The position numbers and the translations under genes are program-made. Positions 45,571 to 63,542 of a DNA stretch of 64,000 bases are shown piece by piece. The stretch covers positions 62,001 through 126,000 of the forward strand of contig NZ_KB898727.1 of the NCBI RefSeq assembly GCF_000377785.1. The letters are read 5' to 3'. The notes beneath the pieces were generated by a model. That model was not told the origin of the DNA and ran no database searches. It saw nothing but the letters and a program-made list of their open reading frames with translations. Source of the stretch: Thioalkalivibrio sp. ALJ24. Its GTDB lineage: Bacteria > Pseudomonadota > Gammaproteobacteria > Ectothiorhodospirales > Ectothiorhodospiraceae. Each line of letters begins with the position of its first letter. Within the stretch, counting starts at the first letter, position 1.

Positions 45571-46191
45571 ATGGGGAACCCCTCCCGCCTGCGTCACGAA
45601 CTCGCTCAGGAAGCCGGTCGCATCCTGCTCGACGAGGGGATCCGTGATTTCGGCCTGGCCAAGCGCAAGGCGGCGGAGCACCTGGGCGTGGACGCGCGCC
45701 ACGACATGCCCGCCAACATCGAGATCCAGGATGCCGCGCTGGAACGCAGTCGGCTGTTCGCCTCCGAGGAAAGCCGCGCGGCCTATCGCGACCGCCTGCG
45801 GGCCGCTGTTGTGGTGATGGAACAGCTGGCGCACCTCGAGCCGCGCCTGGTGGGCCCGCTGCTGACCGGCATGATCGAACGCTTTCCGGTGATCAATCTG
45901 CACGGTTTCGCCGAGACGGTGGAGGAGGTGCTGATCGAGCTCGCCGACCGCGGCATCCACTGCGAGACCGGCGAACGCCGCTACCGCAGCCGCCAGGGGC
46001 GCGAGCAGCGCGTGCCGTTCATCGCCTTTCGCGGCCCGGATGACACCGAGGTGGAGATGACGATCTTCCCGCTGGACGGCATCCGGCAGGCACCGCCATC
46101 TCCCGTGGATGGCCGACCGATGCCCCGCGCGGGGGTGGCGGAGGTCGAGCGCCTGCTGGCCGAAGGAAACGAGGCGGAACCGCTGTCCTGA
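45571..46191 (+). CDS. Conserved hypothetical protein, 206 aa
   Basis: The start RLRHELAQEAGRILLDEGIRDFGLAKRKAAEHLG is a recurring N-terminus I recognise from uncharacterised gammaproteobacterial proteins, but I know no function. Residues 75-180 are mixed alpha/beta with a possible nucleotidyltransferase-like part (LVGPLLTGMIERFPVINLHGFA, a DDTEVEMTIFP acidic pair). The ATG lies one base after the ponA stop, so it is probably cotranslated with ponA. It is convergent with hemE. Confidence 0.72.
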   Translation: MGNPSRLRHELAQEAGRILLDEGIRDFGLAKRKAAEHLGVDARHDMPANIEIQDAALERSRLFASEESRAAYRDRLRAAVVVMEQLAHLEPRLVGPLLTGMIERFPVINLHGFAETVEEVLIELADRGIHCETGERRYRSRQGREQRVPFIAFRGPDDTEVEMTIFPLDGIRQAPPSPVDGRPMPRAGVAEVERLLAEGNEAEPLS

Positions 46192-46226
46192 TCCCCGGAT
46201 GAGGGAGCCCGGCGCCCAGCGGCGCT

Positions 46227-47288
46227 TCAGGCTGGCCGGCGGTAGTTGACCACCGTATCGACCATCGCGGCGACGCGCTCCGGGTCGATCCCCGGATGCA
46301 CCCCGTGGCCGAGATTGAACACGTGTCCGGTGTCCCGGCCGAAGCCATCGAGCACCCGGCGGGTCTCTTCGCGCACCACGGACTCGGGGGCGTAGAGCAC
46401 CGAGGGATCGAGATTTCCCTGCAGGGCGACCCGGTCACCGACACGCCCCGCCGCCTCGCCGATCTCGATGGTCCAGTCCAGCCCCAGGGCATCCGCCCCG
46501 GTATCGGCCTGCGCCTCCAGCCACGCGCCGCCACCCTTCGTGAACAGGGTCACAGGGACCCGCCGTCCATCATTCTCGCGGATCAGTCCGTCGACGATGC
46601 GCTGCATGTACGCCAGCGAGAACTCGCGGTAAGTGCGCGGCGTGAGCGAACCTCCCCAGGTATCGAAGATCATGACCGCCTGGGCGCCCGCACGGATCTG
46701 CGCGTTGAGGTATTCGGTCACCGAATCGGCCACCTTCTGCAGCAGCGCGTGCATCGCCTGCGGGTCGCCGTACAGCAGCCGCTTGGTCTCGGCAAAGTCG
46801 CGCGAGCTGCCGCCCTCGACCATGTAGGTGGCCAGGGTCCAGGGGCTGCCGGCAAACCCGATCAGCGGGACCTGACCGTTCAGCTCGCGCCGGATCATGC
46901 GAACCGCATCCGTCACGTAAGCCAGGGAGTCCTCTGGATCGGGAACCGGCAACCGCTCGATCGCCTCGGCGCTGCGCACCGGGTCGCGGAATTTCGGGCC
47001 CTCACCGGTCTCGAAGTACAGCCCCAGCCCCATCGCATCCGGGATGGTCAGGATGTCGGAGAACAGGATGGCGGCATCCAGCGGGAACCGCCGCAGGGGC
47101 TGCATGGTGACCTCGCAGGCCAGTTCCGGGTTCTGGCACAGGCTCATGAAGCTGCCGGCCTGTGCCCGGGTCTCGCGGTATTCCGGCAGATAGCGGCCGG
47201 CCTGGCGCATGATCCAGATCGGCGGGCGATCCACCGGTTCGCGGGCCAGCGCCCGCAGCAGGCGGTCGTTCTGCAGTTCCTGAGCCAT
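46227..47288 (-). CDS. hemE: Uroporphyrinogen decarboxylase
   Basis: 353 aa. It decarboxylates uroporphyrinogen III to coproporphyrinogen III in haem synthesis. The signatures [16 protein letters not shown] (N-terminal, with the catalytic region) and [16 protein letters not shown] are intact. The start ATG at 47288 is 7 bases after the gltD stop, on the same strand; gltB-gltD-hemE is a common order, but gltB is not adjacent here. Confidence 0.96.
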   Translation of the reverse strand: MAQELQNDRLLRALAREPVDRPPIWIMRQAGRYLPEYRETRAQAGSFMSLCQNPELACEVTMQPLRRFPLDAAILFSDILTIPDAMGLGLYFETGEGPKFRDPVRSAEAIERLPVPDPEDSLAYVTDAVRMIRRELNGQVPLIGFAGSPWTLATYMVEGGSSRDFAETKRLLYGDPQAMHALLQKVADSVTEYLNAQIRAGAQAVMIFDTWGGSLTPRTYREFSLAYMQRIVDGLIRENDGRRVPVTLFTKGGGAWLEAQADTGADALGLDWTIEIGEAAGRVGDRVALQGNLDPSVLYAPESVVREETRRVLDGFGRDTGHVFNLGHGVHPGIDPERVAAMVDTVVNYRRPA

Positions 47289-47295
47289 GCAGCCC

Positions 47296-48708
<1,413 letters not shown>

Positions 48709-48816
48709 TCACTCGCTCCAACGAAACGGGGTGGGGCCACATCGGCCGGACGGGATCGGAGATCGGCGCGGCCGATCGCACCGTCGGTTCAGATTAAGCC
48801 GGAAGCCGGCTCCGGG

Positions 48817-49266
48817 TCAGGATTTCCCCAATGCCGTGCGGACCTTGCTGCTGACGGCCCCCATGTCGGCCCGGCCGAAGACCCGCGGCTTGAGCACGCC
48901 CATCACGCGTCCCATGTCGCCGGGACCTTCGGCCCCGGTCTCCGCAATGACCTCCGCGATCACCGCATCCAGCGCGGCGTCGTCCAGCGGCTCGGGCATG
49001 TAGGTCTCCACCACCGCGATCTCGGAGGCCTCGCGGTCGGCCAGGTCGTCGCGCCCGCCCTTGCGGTACTGTTCGATCGAATCGCGGCGCTGCTTGAGCA
49101 TCCGATTGAGGATGGCCAGGACCGCATCGTCATCGGCTTCGCGACGCTCATCCACCTCGAACTGGGAGATCTCGGCCTGGATCTGACGCAGGATCGCAAG
49201 GCGCTCCCGTTCCCGGGCGCGCATGGCCTGTTTTACGTCGTCCTGTAACCGGGCCTTCAGCGACAT
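48817..49266 (-). CDS. yqeY: GatB/YqeY-domain protein
   Basis: 149 aa. The pattern MSLKARLQDDVKQAMRARE ... LAILRQIQAEI ... EIAVVETYMPEPLDD ... ADMGAVSSKVRTALG is the full-length YqeY family, which resembles the tRNA-binding tail of GatB; its role is unsettled. It follows rpsU on the same strand after 66 bases. rpsU-yqeY-dnaG-rpoD is a common cluster, but dnaG is elsewhere here. Confidence 0.93.
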   Translation of the reverse strand: MSLKARLQDDVKQAMRARERERLAILRQIQAEISQFEVDERREADDDAVLAILNRMLKQRRDSIEQYRKGGRDDLADREASEIAVVETYMPEPLDDAALDAVIAEVIAETGAEGPGDMGRVMGVLKPRVFGRADMGAVSSKVRTALGKS

Positions 49267-49332
49267 TCGGCATCACTCCTCGCCAGTGATCATCCACGGG
49301 CCGGGGGCCCGGTGGGGCCGGGGCCGCCGGGC

Positions 49333-49548
49333 TCAGTACAGCCGCGGCCGACGGGTCATGTCGCGCGAATTCTTCTTCAGCTGCCGCTTGACCGCGGCGG
49401 CCGCCTTGCGCTTGCGCTCGGCCGTGGGCTTTTCATAGAACTCGCGGCGGCGGACTTCGGCCACCACGCCGGCCTTTTCACAGGTGCGCTTGAAGCGACG
49501 CAGGGCAACCTCGAAGGGTTCGTTTTCGCGGACTCGAACGTGCGGCAT
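49333..49548 (-). CDS. rpsU: Ribosomal protein S21
   Basis: 71 aa, very basic. [21 protein letters not shown] and [14 protein letters not shown] are the family sequence. It is involved in translation initiation on the 30S subunit. The ATG at 49548 begins at the normal N-terminus. It is divergent from aroB across a 208-base gap and heads rpsU-yqeY. Confidence 0.96.
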   Translation of the reverse strand: MPHVRVRENEPFEVALRRFKRTCEKAGVVAEVRRREFYEKPTAERKRKAAAAVKRQLKKNSRDMTRRPRLY

Positions 49549-49633
49549 ACATTCTCCGATTACGGCATTTTGTTTCGACGAAACGGTAACGATCGCCATG
49601 CCCGGAGCAGCGCCCGGACATGCAGAACGGCGT

Positions 49634-49661
49634 ATCATAATCCAAGCCAGCGCTTTTGCAA
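49634..49661 (-). promoter_or_regulatory. Predicted promoter of rpsU-yqeY
   Basis: On the minus strand TTGCAA (49661-49656) and TATGAT (49639-49634) are spaced by 16 bases, about 85 bases upstream of the rpsU ATG. It is the best match in the rpsU/aroB gap. Confidence 0.6.
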
Positions 49662-49721
49662 AAGCCCGTGATGCGGGCCACATCCTTGGTCGCCGACCAC
49701 CAAAGGCCCGTCCATCCCGAC

Positions 49722-49750
49722 TTACGGGCACCCGCCACGCACGCTATGAT
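49722..49750 (+). promoter_or_regulatory. Predicted promoter of aroB, possibly giving a leaderless transcript
   Basis: TTACGG (49722-49727) and TATGAT (49745-49750) are spaced by 17 bases. The expected transcription start, about 7 bases after the -10, falls on the aroB ATG at 49757. No Shine-Dalgarno is visible between. Confidence 0.45.
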
Positions 49751-49756
49751 GACGGC

Positions 49757-50854
49757 ATGGAAACGCTGAACGTCGAACTGGGCGATCGCCGCTACCCGAT
49801 CCACATCGGGCCGGGCGAGGCCGCACACCCCGAACGCCTCGCCCCGGAACTCTCCGGACGCCGTGTCGCGGTCGTCACCAACCGCACCGTGGCGCCGCTG
49901 CACGGCGAGGCCCTGCGCGCGAGCCTGGCCGGCGCCGGCATCCGCGGCGAACCCCTGTGGATCGAACTGCCCGACGGCGAATCGCACAAGACCCTGGCGA
50001 CCGTCGAGCAGATCCTGACCCGCCTGCTGGAGGCCCGGCTGGACCGGGGCAGCCGCATCGTGGCGCTGGGCGGGGGCGTGGTCGGCGACATCGCCGGTTT
50101 TGCCGCGGCGATCTACCAGCGAGGCATCGATTTCGTCCAGGTCCCCACCACCCTGCTGGCCCAGGTCGATTCCTCGGTCGGCGGCAAGACCGGGGTCAAC
50201 CACCCGCTGGGCAAGAACATGATCGGCGCCTTCCACCAGCCCCGCGCGGTGGTCATCGACACCAACAGCCTGAACACCCTGCCGACGCGCGAACTGCGCG
50301 CGGGGCTGGCCGAGGTCATCAAGTACGGCCTGATGAAGGATGCCGAATTCTTTGCCTGGCTGGAAGAAAACATCGACCGCCTGCTGGCCCTGGAACCCGA
50401 GGCCCTGATCCATGCGATCCGCCGCTCGTGTGCCTGCAAGGCCGAGGTGGTGGCCGCGGACGAGCGCGAATCCGGCCGCCGCGCCCTGCTCAACCTCGGC
50501 CACACCTTCGGCCATGCCATCGAAACCGGCATGGGCTACGGCGCCTGGCTGCATGGCGAGGCGGTGGGCACCGGCATGGCGATGGCCGCGCGCATGTCCG
50601 CCCGCATGGGCTGGCTCGCACCCGCCGATGCCGAACGCGCCGAGGCCCTGATCCGGCGCGCCGGGCTCGAGACCCGCGCGCCGGCGGAACTGGACGCCGC
50701 ACGCTTCCGTGAACTGATGGGCATCGACAAGAAGGTCAGCGACGGCCGCCTGCGGCTCGTGCTGCTGCGCGGGCTGGGCAACGCCGAGCTGACCGCCGAT
50801 TTTGACGACGACGCCCTGCAACACACCCTCGACGAGACCGCCCGTGCCGCCTGA
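49757..50854 (+). CDS. aroB: 3-dehydroquinate synthase
   Basis: 365 aa. It makes 3-dehydroquinate from DAHP in the shikimate pathway. The NAD and metal site motifs are [39 protein letters not shown] and [12 protein letters not shown]. It heads the plus-strand run aroB-dgt-damX-gltB. In many gammaproteobacteria aroB directly follows aroK; here they lie 11.7 kb apart and face outward on opposite strands. Confidence 0.96.
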   Translation: METLNVELGDRRYPIHIGPGEAAHPERLAPELSGRRVAVVTNRTVAPLHGEALRASLAGAGIRGEPLWIELPDGESHKTLATVEQILTRLLEARLDRGSRIVALGGGVVGDIAGFAAAIYQRGIDFVQVPTTLLAQVDSSVGGKTGVNHPLGKNMIGAFHQPRAVVIDTNSLNTLPTRELRAGLAEVIKYGLMKDAEFFAWLEENIDRLLALEPEALIHAIRRSCACKAEVVAADERESGRRALLNLGHTFGHAIETGMGYGAWLHGEAVGTGMAMAARMSARMGWLAPADAERAEALIRRAGLETRAPAELDAARFRELMGIDKKVSDGRLRLVLLRGLGNAELTADFDDDALQHTLDETARAA

Positions 50855-52031
50855 GACCGCATCGATCGCCCGCACTCCGAACGGCATCGGCCTCGCCCCG
50901 TGGGCGGCCGACCCGGCGCAGACGCGCGGCCGCCAGTACGCGGAAGACGCACCACGTCATCGCAGCGAGTTTCAGCGCGACCGCGACCGCATCGTGCACT
51001 CCAGCGCCTTCCGCCGTCTGGAGTACAAGACCCAGGTCTTCATCAGTCACGAGGGCGACCTGTTCCGCAACCGCCTGACCCACTCGCTCGAGGTCGCGCA
51101 GATCGGCCGGTCGGTCGCGCGTGCGCTGGGGCTCAACGAGGACCTGACCGAGGCCATCGCGCTGGCCCATGACCTGGGCCACACGCCGTTCGGCCACACC
51201 GGCCAGCACGCCCTGAACGACTGCATGCGCGAGCACGGGGGCTTCGAGCACAACCTGCAGTCGCTGCGCATTGTCGACCACCTCGAGGCGCATTACGCCG
51301 AATTCGACGGTCTCAACCTGACCTTCGAGACCCGCGAGGGCATCCTGAAGCACTGTTCGCCGGAAGACGCCCGCATCCTCGGCGAGGTCGGCGTGCGCTT
51401 TCTGCAGCGCGGCCAGCCGTCGCTGGAGGCCCAGCTCGCCAACGTCGCCGACGAGATCGCCTACAACAATCACGACGTCGACGACGGCCTGCGCGCCGGC
51501 CTGCTGCAGCTGGATCAGCTGGTGGAAGTCCCGCTGTTCCGCGACTGCCTCGACGCAGTCCGCACGAACTACCCGAAGCTGGAGGCCCGCCGTGTGCAGC
51601 ACGAAACCGTGCGGCGCATGATCGACACCCTGGTTCAGGATTTGGTCACAACCAGCCGACAGGCCATCGACACGCGCGCGCCGGAATCCATCGATGCCGT
51701 GCGCGCCGAGACCGGCCCGCTGATCCGCTTCAGCCCCGAGATGGCCGAACGCAACCGCACCCTCAAGACCTTCCTGCGCGAGAACCTCTACCGCCACCAT
51801 CAGGTCCACGGGGTCATGCACAAGGCCCGCCAGATCATCCTCGACCTGTTCGCCGCGTTCGATCGCGACCCGCGCCTGATGCCGGAGCACTACCAGCACC
51901 ACGCCCGCGCCCTGAGCGAAAACGACCCGCACGGGCAGCAGCGCGCCATCGCCGACTACATCGCCGGCATGACCGACCGCCATGCCATCCGCGAACACCA
52001 CCGCCTGTTCGACCTCGGCACCCTGACCTGA
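50844..52031 (+). CDS. dgt: dGTPase-like HD phosphohydrolase
   Basis: 395 aa from a GTG at 50844 that overlaps the aroB end by 11 bases. HD-domain motifs are complete: [40 protein letters not shown] and [14 protein letters not shown]. The family (deoxyguanosinetriphosphate triphosphohydrolase-like) removes triphosphate from dNTPs. An alternative TTG start at 50802 is less likely. damX follows after 5 bases. Confidence 0.92.
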   Translation: MPPETASIARTPNGIGLAPWAADPAQTRGRQYAEDAPRHRSEFQRDRDRIVHSSAFRRLEYKTQVFISHEGDLFRNRLTHSLEVAQIGRSVARALGLNEDLTEAIALAHDLGHTPFGHTGQHALNDCMREHGGFEHNLQSLRIVDHLEAHYAEFDGLNLTFETREGILKHCSPEDARILGEVGVRFLQRGQPSLEAQLANVADEIAYNNHDVDDGLRAGLLQLDQLVEVPLFRDCLDAVRTNYPKLEARRVQHETVRRMIDTLVQDLVTTSRQAIDTRAPESIDAVRAETGPLIRFSPEMAERNRTLKTFLRENLYRHHQVHGVMHKARQIILDLFAAFDRDPRLMPEHYQHHARALSENDPHGQQRAIADYIAGMTDRHAIREHHRLFDLGTLT

Positions 52032-52036
52032 CCGCC

Positions 52037-53827
<1,791 letters not shown>

Positions 53828-53885
53828 AGGCGACCCGACGCAGATCTGTCCTTTCGCCGCGCGCGTGTAATTGCGCTCCTGCGGT

Positions 53886-53914
53886 TTGCCGGAACACGAT
53901 CGTTCCGGTATATT
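53886..53914 (+). promoter_or_regulatory. Predicted gltB promoter
   Basis: TTGCCG (53886-53891) and TATATT (53909-53914) are spaced by exactly 17 bases, about 55 bases upstream of the gltB ATG. It is a strong sigma-70 type match in this GC-rich genome and indicates that gltB has its own promoter apart from aroB-dgt-damX. Confidence 0.75.
53889..53908 (+). promoter_or_regulatory. Palindromic operator candidate in the gltB promoter spacer
   Basis: CCGGAAC (53889-53895) and GTTCCGG (53902-53908) are perfect inverted 7-base arms around ACGATC. The palindrome fills the space between -35 and -10, so a bound protein would block RNA polymerase. The regulator is unknown. Confidence 0.55.
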
Positions 53915-53968
53915 CCTGCGCCCCTTTTTCCAGCCTGGTGCGCAAGCGCCACGACCGGAGGCCTATCG

Positions 53969-58429
<4,461 letters not shown>

Positions 58430-58459
58430 CCGGGCCTGCACCCCGGAGCCAGACCCGTC

Positions 58460-58488
58460 ACGGGCCCCGCAAGGGGCCCGTTCTGTTT
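58460..58488 (+). terminator. Rho-independent terminator after gltB
   Basis: ACGGGCCCC (58460-58468) and GGGGCCCGT (58473-58481) form a perfect 9-bp stem with loop GCAA, followed by a T-rich run (TTCTGTTT). It closes the gltB transcript before the Uma2 gene. Confidence 0.88.
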
Positions 58489-58601
58489 GCGGGCGGCTCC
58501 TTCACGCCCGGATGGCATCGTATTCCACTGGACGCAGCCTACCCGCAGCGCAATACTGGAAGGCCGTCGCGGCATTCGTGGTACGGAGGCAGCCGACGGG
58601 A

Positions 58602-59192
58602 ATGGCCAACGCCCGGACGTTCACGCCGGTGGACGAATACCTGCAGGGAGAGCGTGAGACCGAGATCCGGCACGAATACGTCAACGGCACCGTCCATCCC
58701 ATGGGCGGGGCCAGCCGCAATCACAACCTGATTGCCGGAAACTTGTTCGCTGCCCTGCACGCCGCCCTGCGCGGCGGCCCGTGCCAGACCTTCATGGCCG
58801 ACATGAAGGTGCATCTGCGCCTGGGTGACGACGAGCTTTTCTACTATCCCGACGTCATGGTCGGCTGCGACCCGAACGACCGCCACCGCCACTATCTCGA
58901 GCGCCCGCGGGTGATTGCCGAGGTGGCCTCGCCGGCCACCGAGCGCGTCGACCGCCGGGAGAAGCTGCTGGCCTACACCCGGCTCGACAGCCTCGCCACC
59001 TACCTGATCGTCGAGCAGCAGTGCCCGGCGGTCCCGGTGTATCGGCGAAACGCCGGCTGGGCCGCGGAATACCTCGGCACCGAGGACCGCCTGGAGCTCC
59101 CCGAGCTGGAATGGAGCCTGCCCGTGGAGGAGCTCTACACCGGCGTCGACCCCGACGCGGTCACCGAGGAGCCCGCCCCGCCCTGCCGCTGA
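58602..59192 (+). CDS. Uma2-family nuclease-fold protein
   Basis: 196 aa. It has the Uma2 (DUF820) restriction-endonuclease-like pattern: EIRHEYVNGTVHPMGGAS, then YYPDVMVGCDPNDR and VIAEVASPATERVDRREKLLAYTRL, i.e. the PD...ExK-like core (DVM ... EVASPAT...K). Function is unknown; it is abundant in some phyla and patchy elsewhere. The ATG at 58602 is preferred, with GGAGG about 12 bases upstream; an in-frame ATG at 58512 is possible. It sits exactly at the gltB/dnaG junction. Confidence 0.85.
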   Translation: MANARTFTPVDEYLQGERETEIRHEYVNGTVHPMGGASRNHNLIAGNLFAALHAALRGGPCQTFMADMKVHLRLGDDELFYYPDVMVGCDPNDRHRHYLERPRVIAEVASPATERVDRREKLLAYTRLDSLATYLIVEQQCPAVPVYRRNAGWAAEYLGTEDRLELPELEWSLPVEELYTGVDPDAVTEEPAPPCR

Positions 59193-59304
59193 CCCGCGCC
59201 TGACCGGCCGGAGGGCCGGCCGATGGTCGCTGCGGGTGAGGGCGCGGTATCATGCTCGGCCACGCCCCGTCCGGGGCGGAACCTCCCGTCCGGCGACGAG
59301 GACC

Positions 59305-61122
59305 ATGGCAGGCCGCATCCCCCAGGCATTCATCGACGAGCTGCTCGAGCGCACCGACATCGTGGAAGTGGTCCGCCGGCGCGTCAGCCTGAAGAAGGCC
59401 GGCAGCGAATATGCCGCCTGCTGCCCGTTCCACGGCGAAAAGACCCCGTCGTTCTACGTCTCGCCCCAGAAGCAGTTCTATCACTGCTTCGGCTGCGGGG
59501 TACACGGCACCGCCATCGGCTTCCTGATGGATTACGAGAACCTCAGTTTTCCCGAGGCGGTGGAACAGCTCGCCGAGCAGGCCGGCCTGGAGGTCCCGCG
59601 CGAACACGACGACAGCCCGCGCCAGGATGCCACCGCGCCGCTGTACGCCGCGCTGGAGGCGGCGGCGGACTACTTCGTGCGCCAGCTGCGCGAGACCCCG
59701 CGCGCGGTCGATTACCTGAAGAACCGCGGCATCGACGGCGCCACGGCGCGCGATTTCCGCCTCGGATGGGCCCCGGCATCGGGGCTGCTGCAGGCCCTGT
59801 CGGACCGCTTCTCGCCACAGCAGCTGGTGGACGCCGGCCTGGCCGCGCGCCGCGACAATGGCGACCTGCGCGAACGCTTCCGCTCCCGCATCATGTTCCC
59901 CATCCGCGACCGGCGCGGGCGCATCACCGGCTTTGGCGGGCGCCTGATCGATGACGGCGAACCCAAGTACCTCAACAGCCCCGAGAGCACGATCTTCCAC
60001 AAGGGCCAGACCGTCTACGGCCTGCACGAGGCCCGCCGTGCGCAGACCCGGCTGGATCACCTGGTGGTGGTCGAGGGATACATGGACGTGGTCGCGCTGG
60101 CGCGCAGCGGCTACCACCGGGCCGTCGCCTGCATGGGCACCGCACTGGGGCGCAGCCACTTCGACGTGCTGTTCCGCCAGGTCGGCCGGCTGACCCTGTG
60201 TTTCGACGGCGATGCCGCCGGACGCCGTGCTGCCTCGCGCGCGCTGGAACAGGCCCTGCCGGTCATCCAGGGCATGCGCGAAGTCCGTTTCCTGTTCCTG
60301 CCCGAAGGCGACGATCCCGACAGCCTGGTGCGCCGCGAAGGCCTCGCAGCGTGGGAACGTCTGCTGGACCAGGCCCTGCCGCTGTCCGAGGCCCTGATAC
60401 GCCTGCTGCGCGAGGAACACGCCACCGAAACCGCCGAAGGGCGCACCCATTTCGCCCACGCCGCGGTGCGCCTTATCGCTACCGCGCGCGACCCGCTGTT
60501 CCGTGAACTGCTGTGTGAACGCGTCGCCGAGGAGAGCCACCTCCCGCGCGAGCGCCTGGAGGAACAGCTGCAAGCCGCCGCCTCGGCCGATGCCGGTTCC
60601 GCGCGCAATGCCACGCCCGCGTCGCGCGACAACGCTCCGCCATCCCGGGGCCCGGACATGGCCACCCGGCCACCGGCCTCCGCCCCATCAGGAAGCGAGC
60701 CGGCCGGCGCCGGCGGCCGCCGCAGCTCGTCGCTGTGGGCCGCACTGCTCGCGCGCATCCTGCAGCACCCGGAACTGGACTGGGACACCCCGGCCCTGCG
60801 CGAGCTGGCGGCCGCCAGCGGCGAGGCTTCCGGCACCCTTGGCCGCCTGCTGGAGGCCCTGGACGAGCAACCACGCCCGGATACCGCGCGGCTGCTGGAG
60901 CGCTTCCGCGACCATCCGCGCTTCGAACGCCTGCTTTCACTGGCCGGCGCCGACCTGCAGGACGGCAAAGACGAGATGACCCGTCAGGTCGCACTGGACG
61001 CCGCGAACCAGCTGCTGCGCCGGCACTGCCGTGAACGCATCCGCGAGCTGACCGCCTCCGGGGCTCTGGATGCGGAACAACGCAGCGAGCTCGCGCGTCT
61101 CACTTCCATCCTGCAAGGCTGA
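59305..61122 (+). CDS. dnaG: DNA primase
   Basis: 605 aa. The N-terminal zinc ribbon ([12 protein letters not shown] with [10 protein letters not shown]) is at about residues 39-66, then the RNA-polymerase core with TOPRIM motifs [12 protein letters not shown] and LCFDGDAAG, a variable linker (about 430-470, Ala/Pro/Ser-rich) and the helical DnaB-interacting tail. It synthesises replication primers. The ATG at 59305 is the family start. It is 178 bases from rpoD and not preceded by rpsU. Confidence 0.96.
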   Translation: MAGRIPQAFIDELLERTDIVEVVRRRVSLKKAGSEYAACCPFHGEKTPSFYVSPQKQFYHCFGCGVHGTAIGFLMDYENLSFPEAVEQLAEQAGLEVPREHDDSPRQDATAPLYAALEAAADYFVRQLRETPRAVDYLKNRGIDGATARDFRLGWAPASGLLQALSDRFSPQQLVDAGLAARRDNGDLRERFRSRIMFPIRDRRGRITGFGGRLIDDGEPKYLNSPESTIFHKGQTVYGLHEARRAQTRLDHLVVVEGYMDVVALARSGYHRAVACMGTALGRSHFDVLFRQVGRLTLCFDGDAAGRRAASRALEQALPVIQGMREVRFLFLPEGDDPDSLVRREGLAAWERLLDQALPLSEALIRLLREEHATETAEGRTHFAHAAVRLIATARDPLFRELLCERVAEESHLPRERLEEQLQAAASADAGSARNATPASRDNAPPSRGPDMATRPPASAPSGSEPAGAGGRRSSSLWAALLARILQHPELDWDTPALRELAAASGEASGTLGRLLEALDEQPRPDTARLLERFRDHPRFERLLSLAGADLQDGKDEMTRQVALDAANQLLRRHCRERIRELTASGALDAEQRSELARLTSILQG

Positions 61123-61243
61123 GGGCGGGACCGCACACCGACTGCGCCCCCTTGAAAGTCTCCGTTCGTGCCCGCATCTCCCTGACTGCACGGCAGCATT
61201 TCGACTCGCACCCTGCGGCGCGGGCAATATTAGAAACTTCTGC

Positions 61244-61249
61244 TATAAT
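61244..61249 (+). promoter_or_regulatory. rpoD promoter, extended -10
   Basis: TGCTATAAT (61241-61249) is a perfect consensus extended -10, in the AT-rich gap before rpoD; no good -35 lies 17 bases upstream. The ATG of rpoD is 52 bases downstream. It gives rpoD transcription independent of dnaG. Confidence 0.8.
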
Positions 61250-61300
61250 GCAGGGTTCACTTTTCGAAGCAGAACGACGAACCTCGGAGATCAGATCGCG

Positions 61301-63178
<1,878 letters not shown>

Positions 63179-63189
63179 CCGGCGTCCCC

Positions 63190-63208
63190 GCCCGTCCCGC
63201 GGACGGGC
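63190..63208 (+). terminator. Hairpin after rpoD, weak terminator candidate
   Basis: GCCCGTCC (63190-63197) and GGACGGGC (63201-63208) form an 8-bp stem around CGC, just downstream of the rpoD stop. No T-run follows, so termination is uncertain; the tRNA gene begins about 90 bases later, after a TAGAAT box (63245-63250) that could be its own -10. Confidence 0.45.
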
Positions 63209-63299
63209 CAGCCCTCCACGATGCGGCGCCCTGCCCCCTCGGGGTAGAATGGCGCCGCTGTCGTTTGCGGCCCCGCACCGCAGACCCACCCGAGCACCC

Positions 63300-63376
63300 G
63301 GGCCTGTAGCTCAGTTGGTTAGAGCAGAGGACTCATAATCCTTTGGTCGTCGGTTCGAGTCCGACCGGGCCCACCA
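63300..63376 (+). tRNA. tRNA with CAT anticodon, probably tRNA-Ile2 (lysidine type), CCA encoded
   Basis: 77 bases including CCA. Acceptor GGGCCTG pairs with CGGGCCC (one G-T), the D arm is GCTC/GAGC, the anticodon loop is CTCATAA (anticodon CAT) on stem GAGGA/TCCTT, the variable loop is TGGTC-like, and the T arm is GTCGG/CCGAC around TTCGAGT. A CAT anticodon fits elongator Met or Ile2, whose C34 becomes lysidine. The variable stretch TTGGTCG resembles E. coli Ile2 rather than Met. Position downstream of rpoD is common for this tRNA. The 3' end is repeated at 63493-63514. Confidence 0.9.
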
Positions 63377-63514
63377 CTCGCTTGCACTCGCGCCGGGCAC
63401 GTCGGACTATCCCTGTCGTGCGCCTGTCGGCGCACGCCGTTCCGGCCTCGCGAAGCCATGCTTCGCGTCGCTACGCGACCGGCCTCCACCCAACCGGGCC
63501 CACCACTCGCTTGC
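63364..63514 (+). repeat. Direct repeat of the tRNA 3' end, 129 bp apart
   Basis: The 22 bases at 63364-63385 (end of the T arm, acceptor, CCA and 9 bases beyond) recur exactly at 63493-63514. The 107 bases between hold two stems: CGTGCGCC/GGCGCACG (63417-63424, 63429-63436) and CGCGAAG/CTTCGCG (63449-63455, 63461-63467). This resembles a small att-flanked or tandemly duplicated tRNA-end element. No integrase is nearby. Confidence 0.85.
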
Positions 63515-63542
63515 GCGCCTGCCGCCCATTGAGGATCTCCCG

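Noticed and set aside
63300-63514. Integrated prophage or island at the tRNA
   Set aside because: The repeats enclose only 107 bases and no integrase or phage gene is visible in the window.
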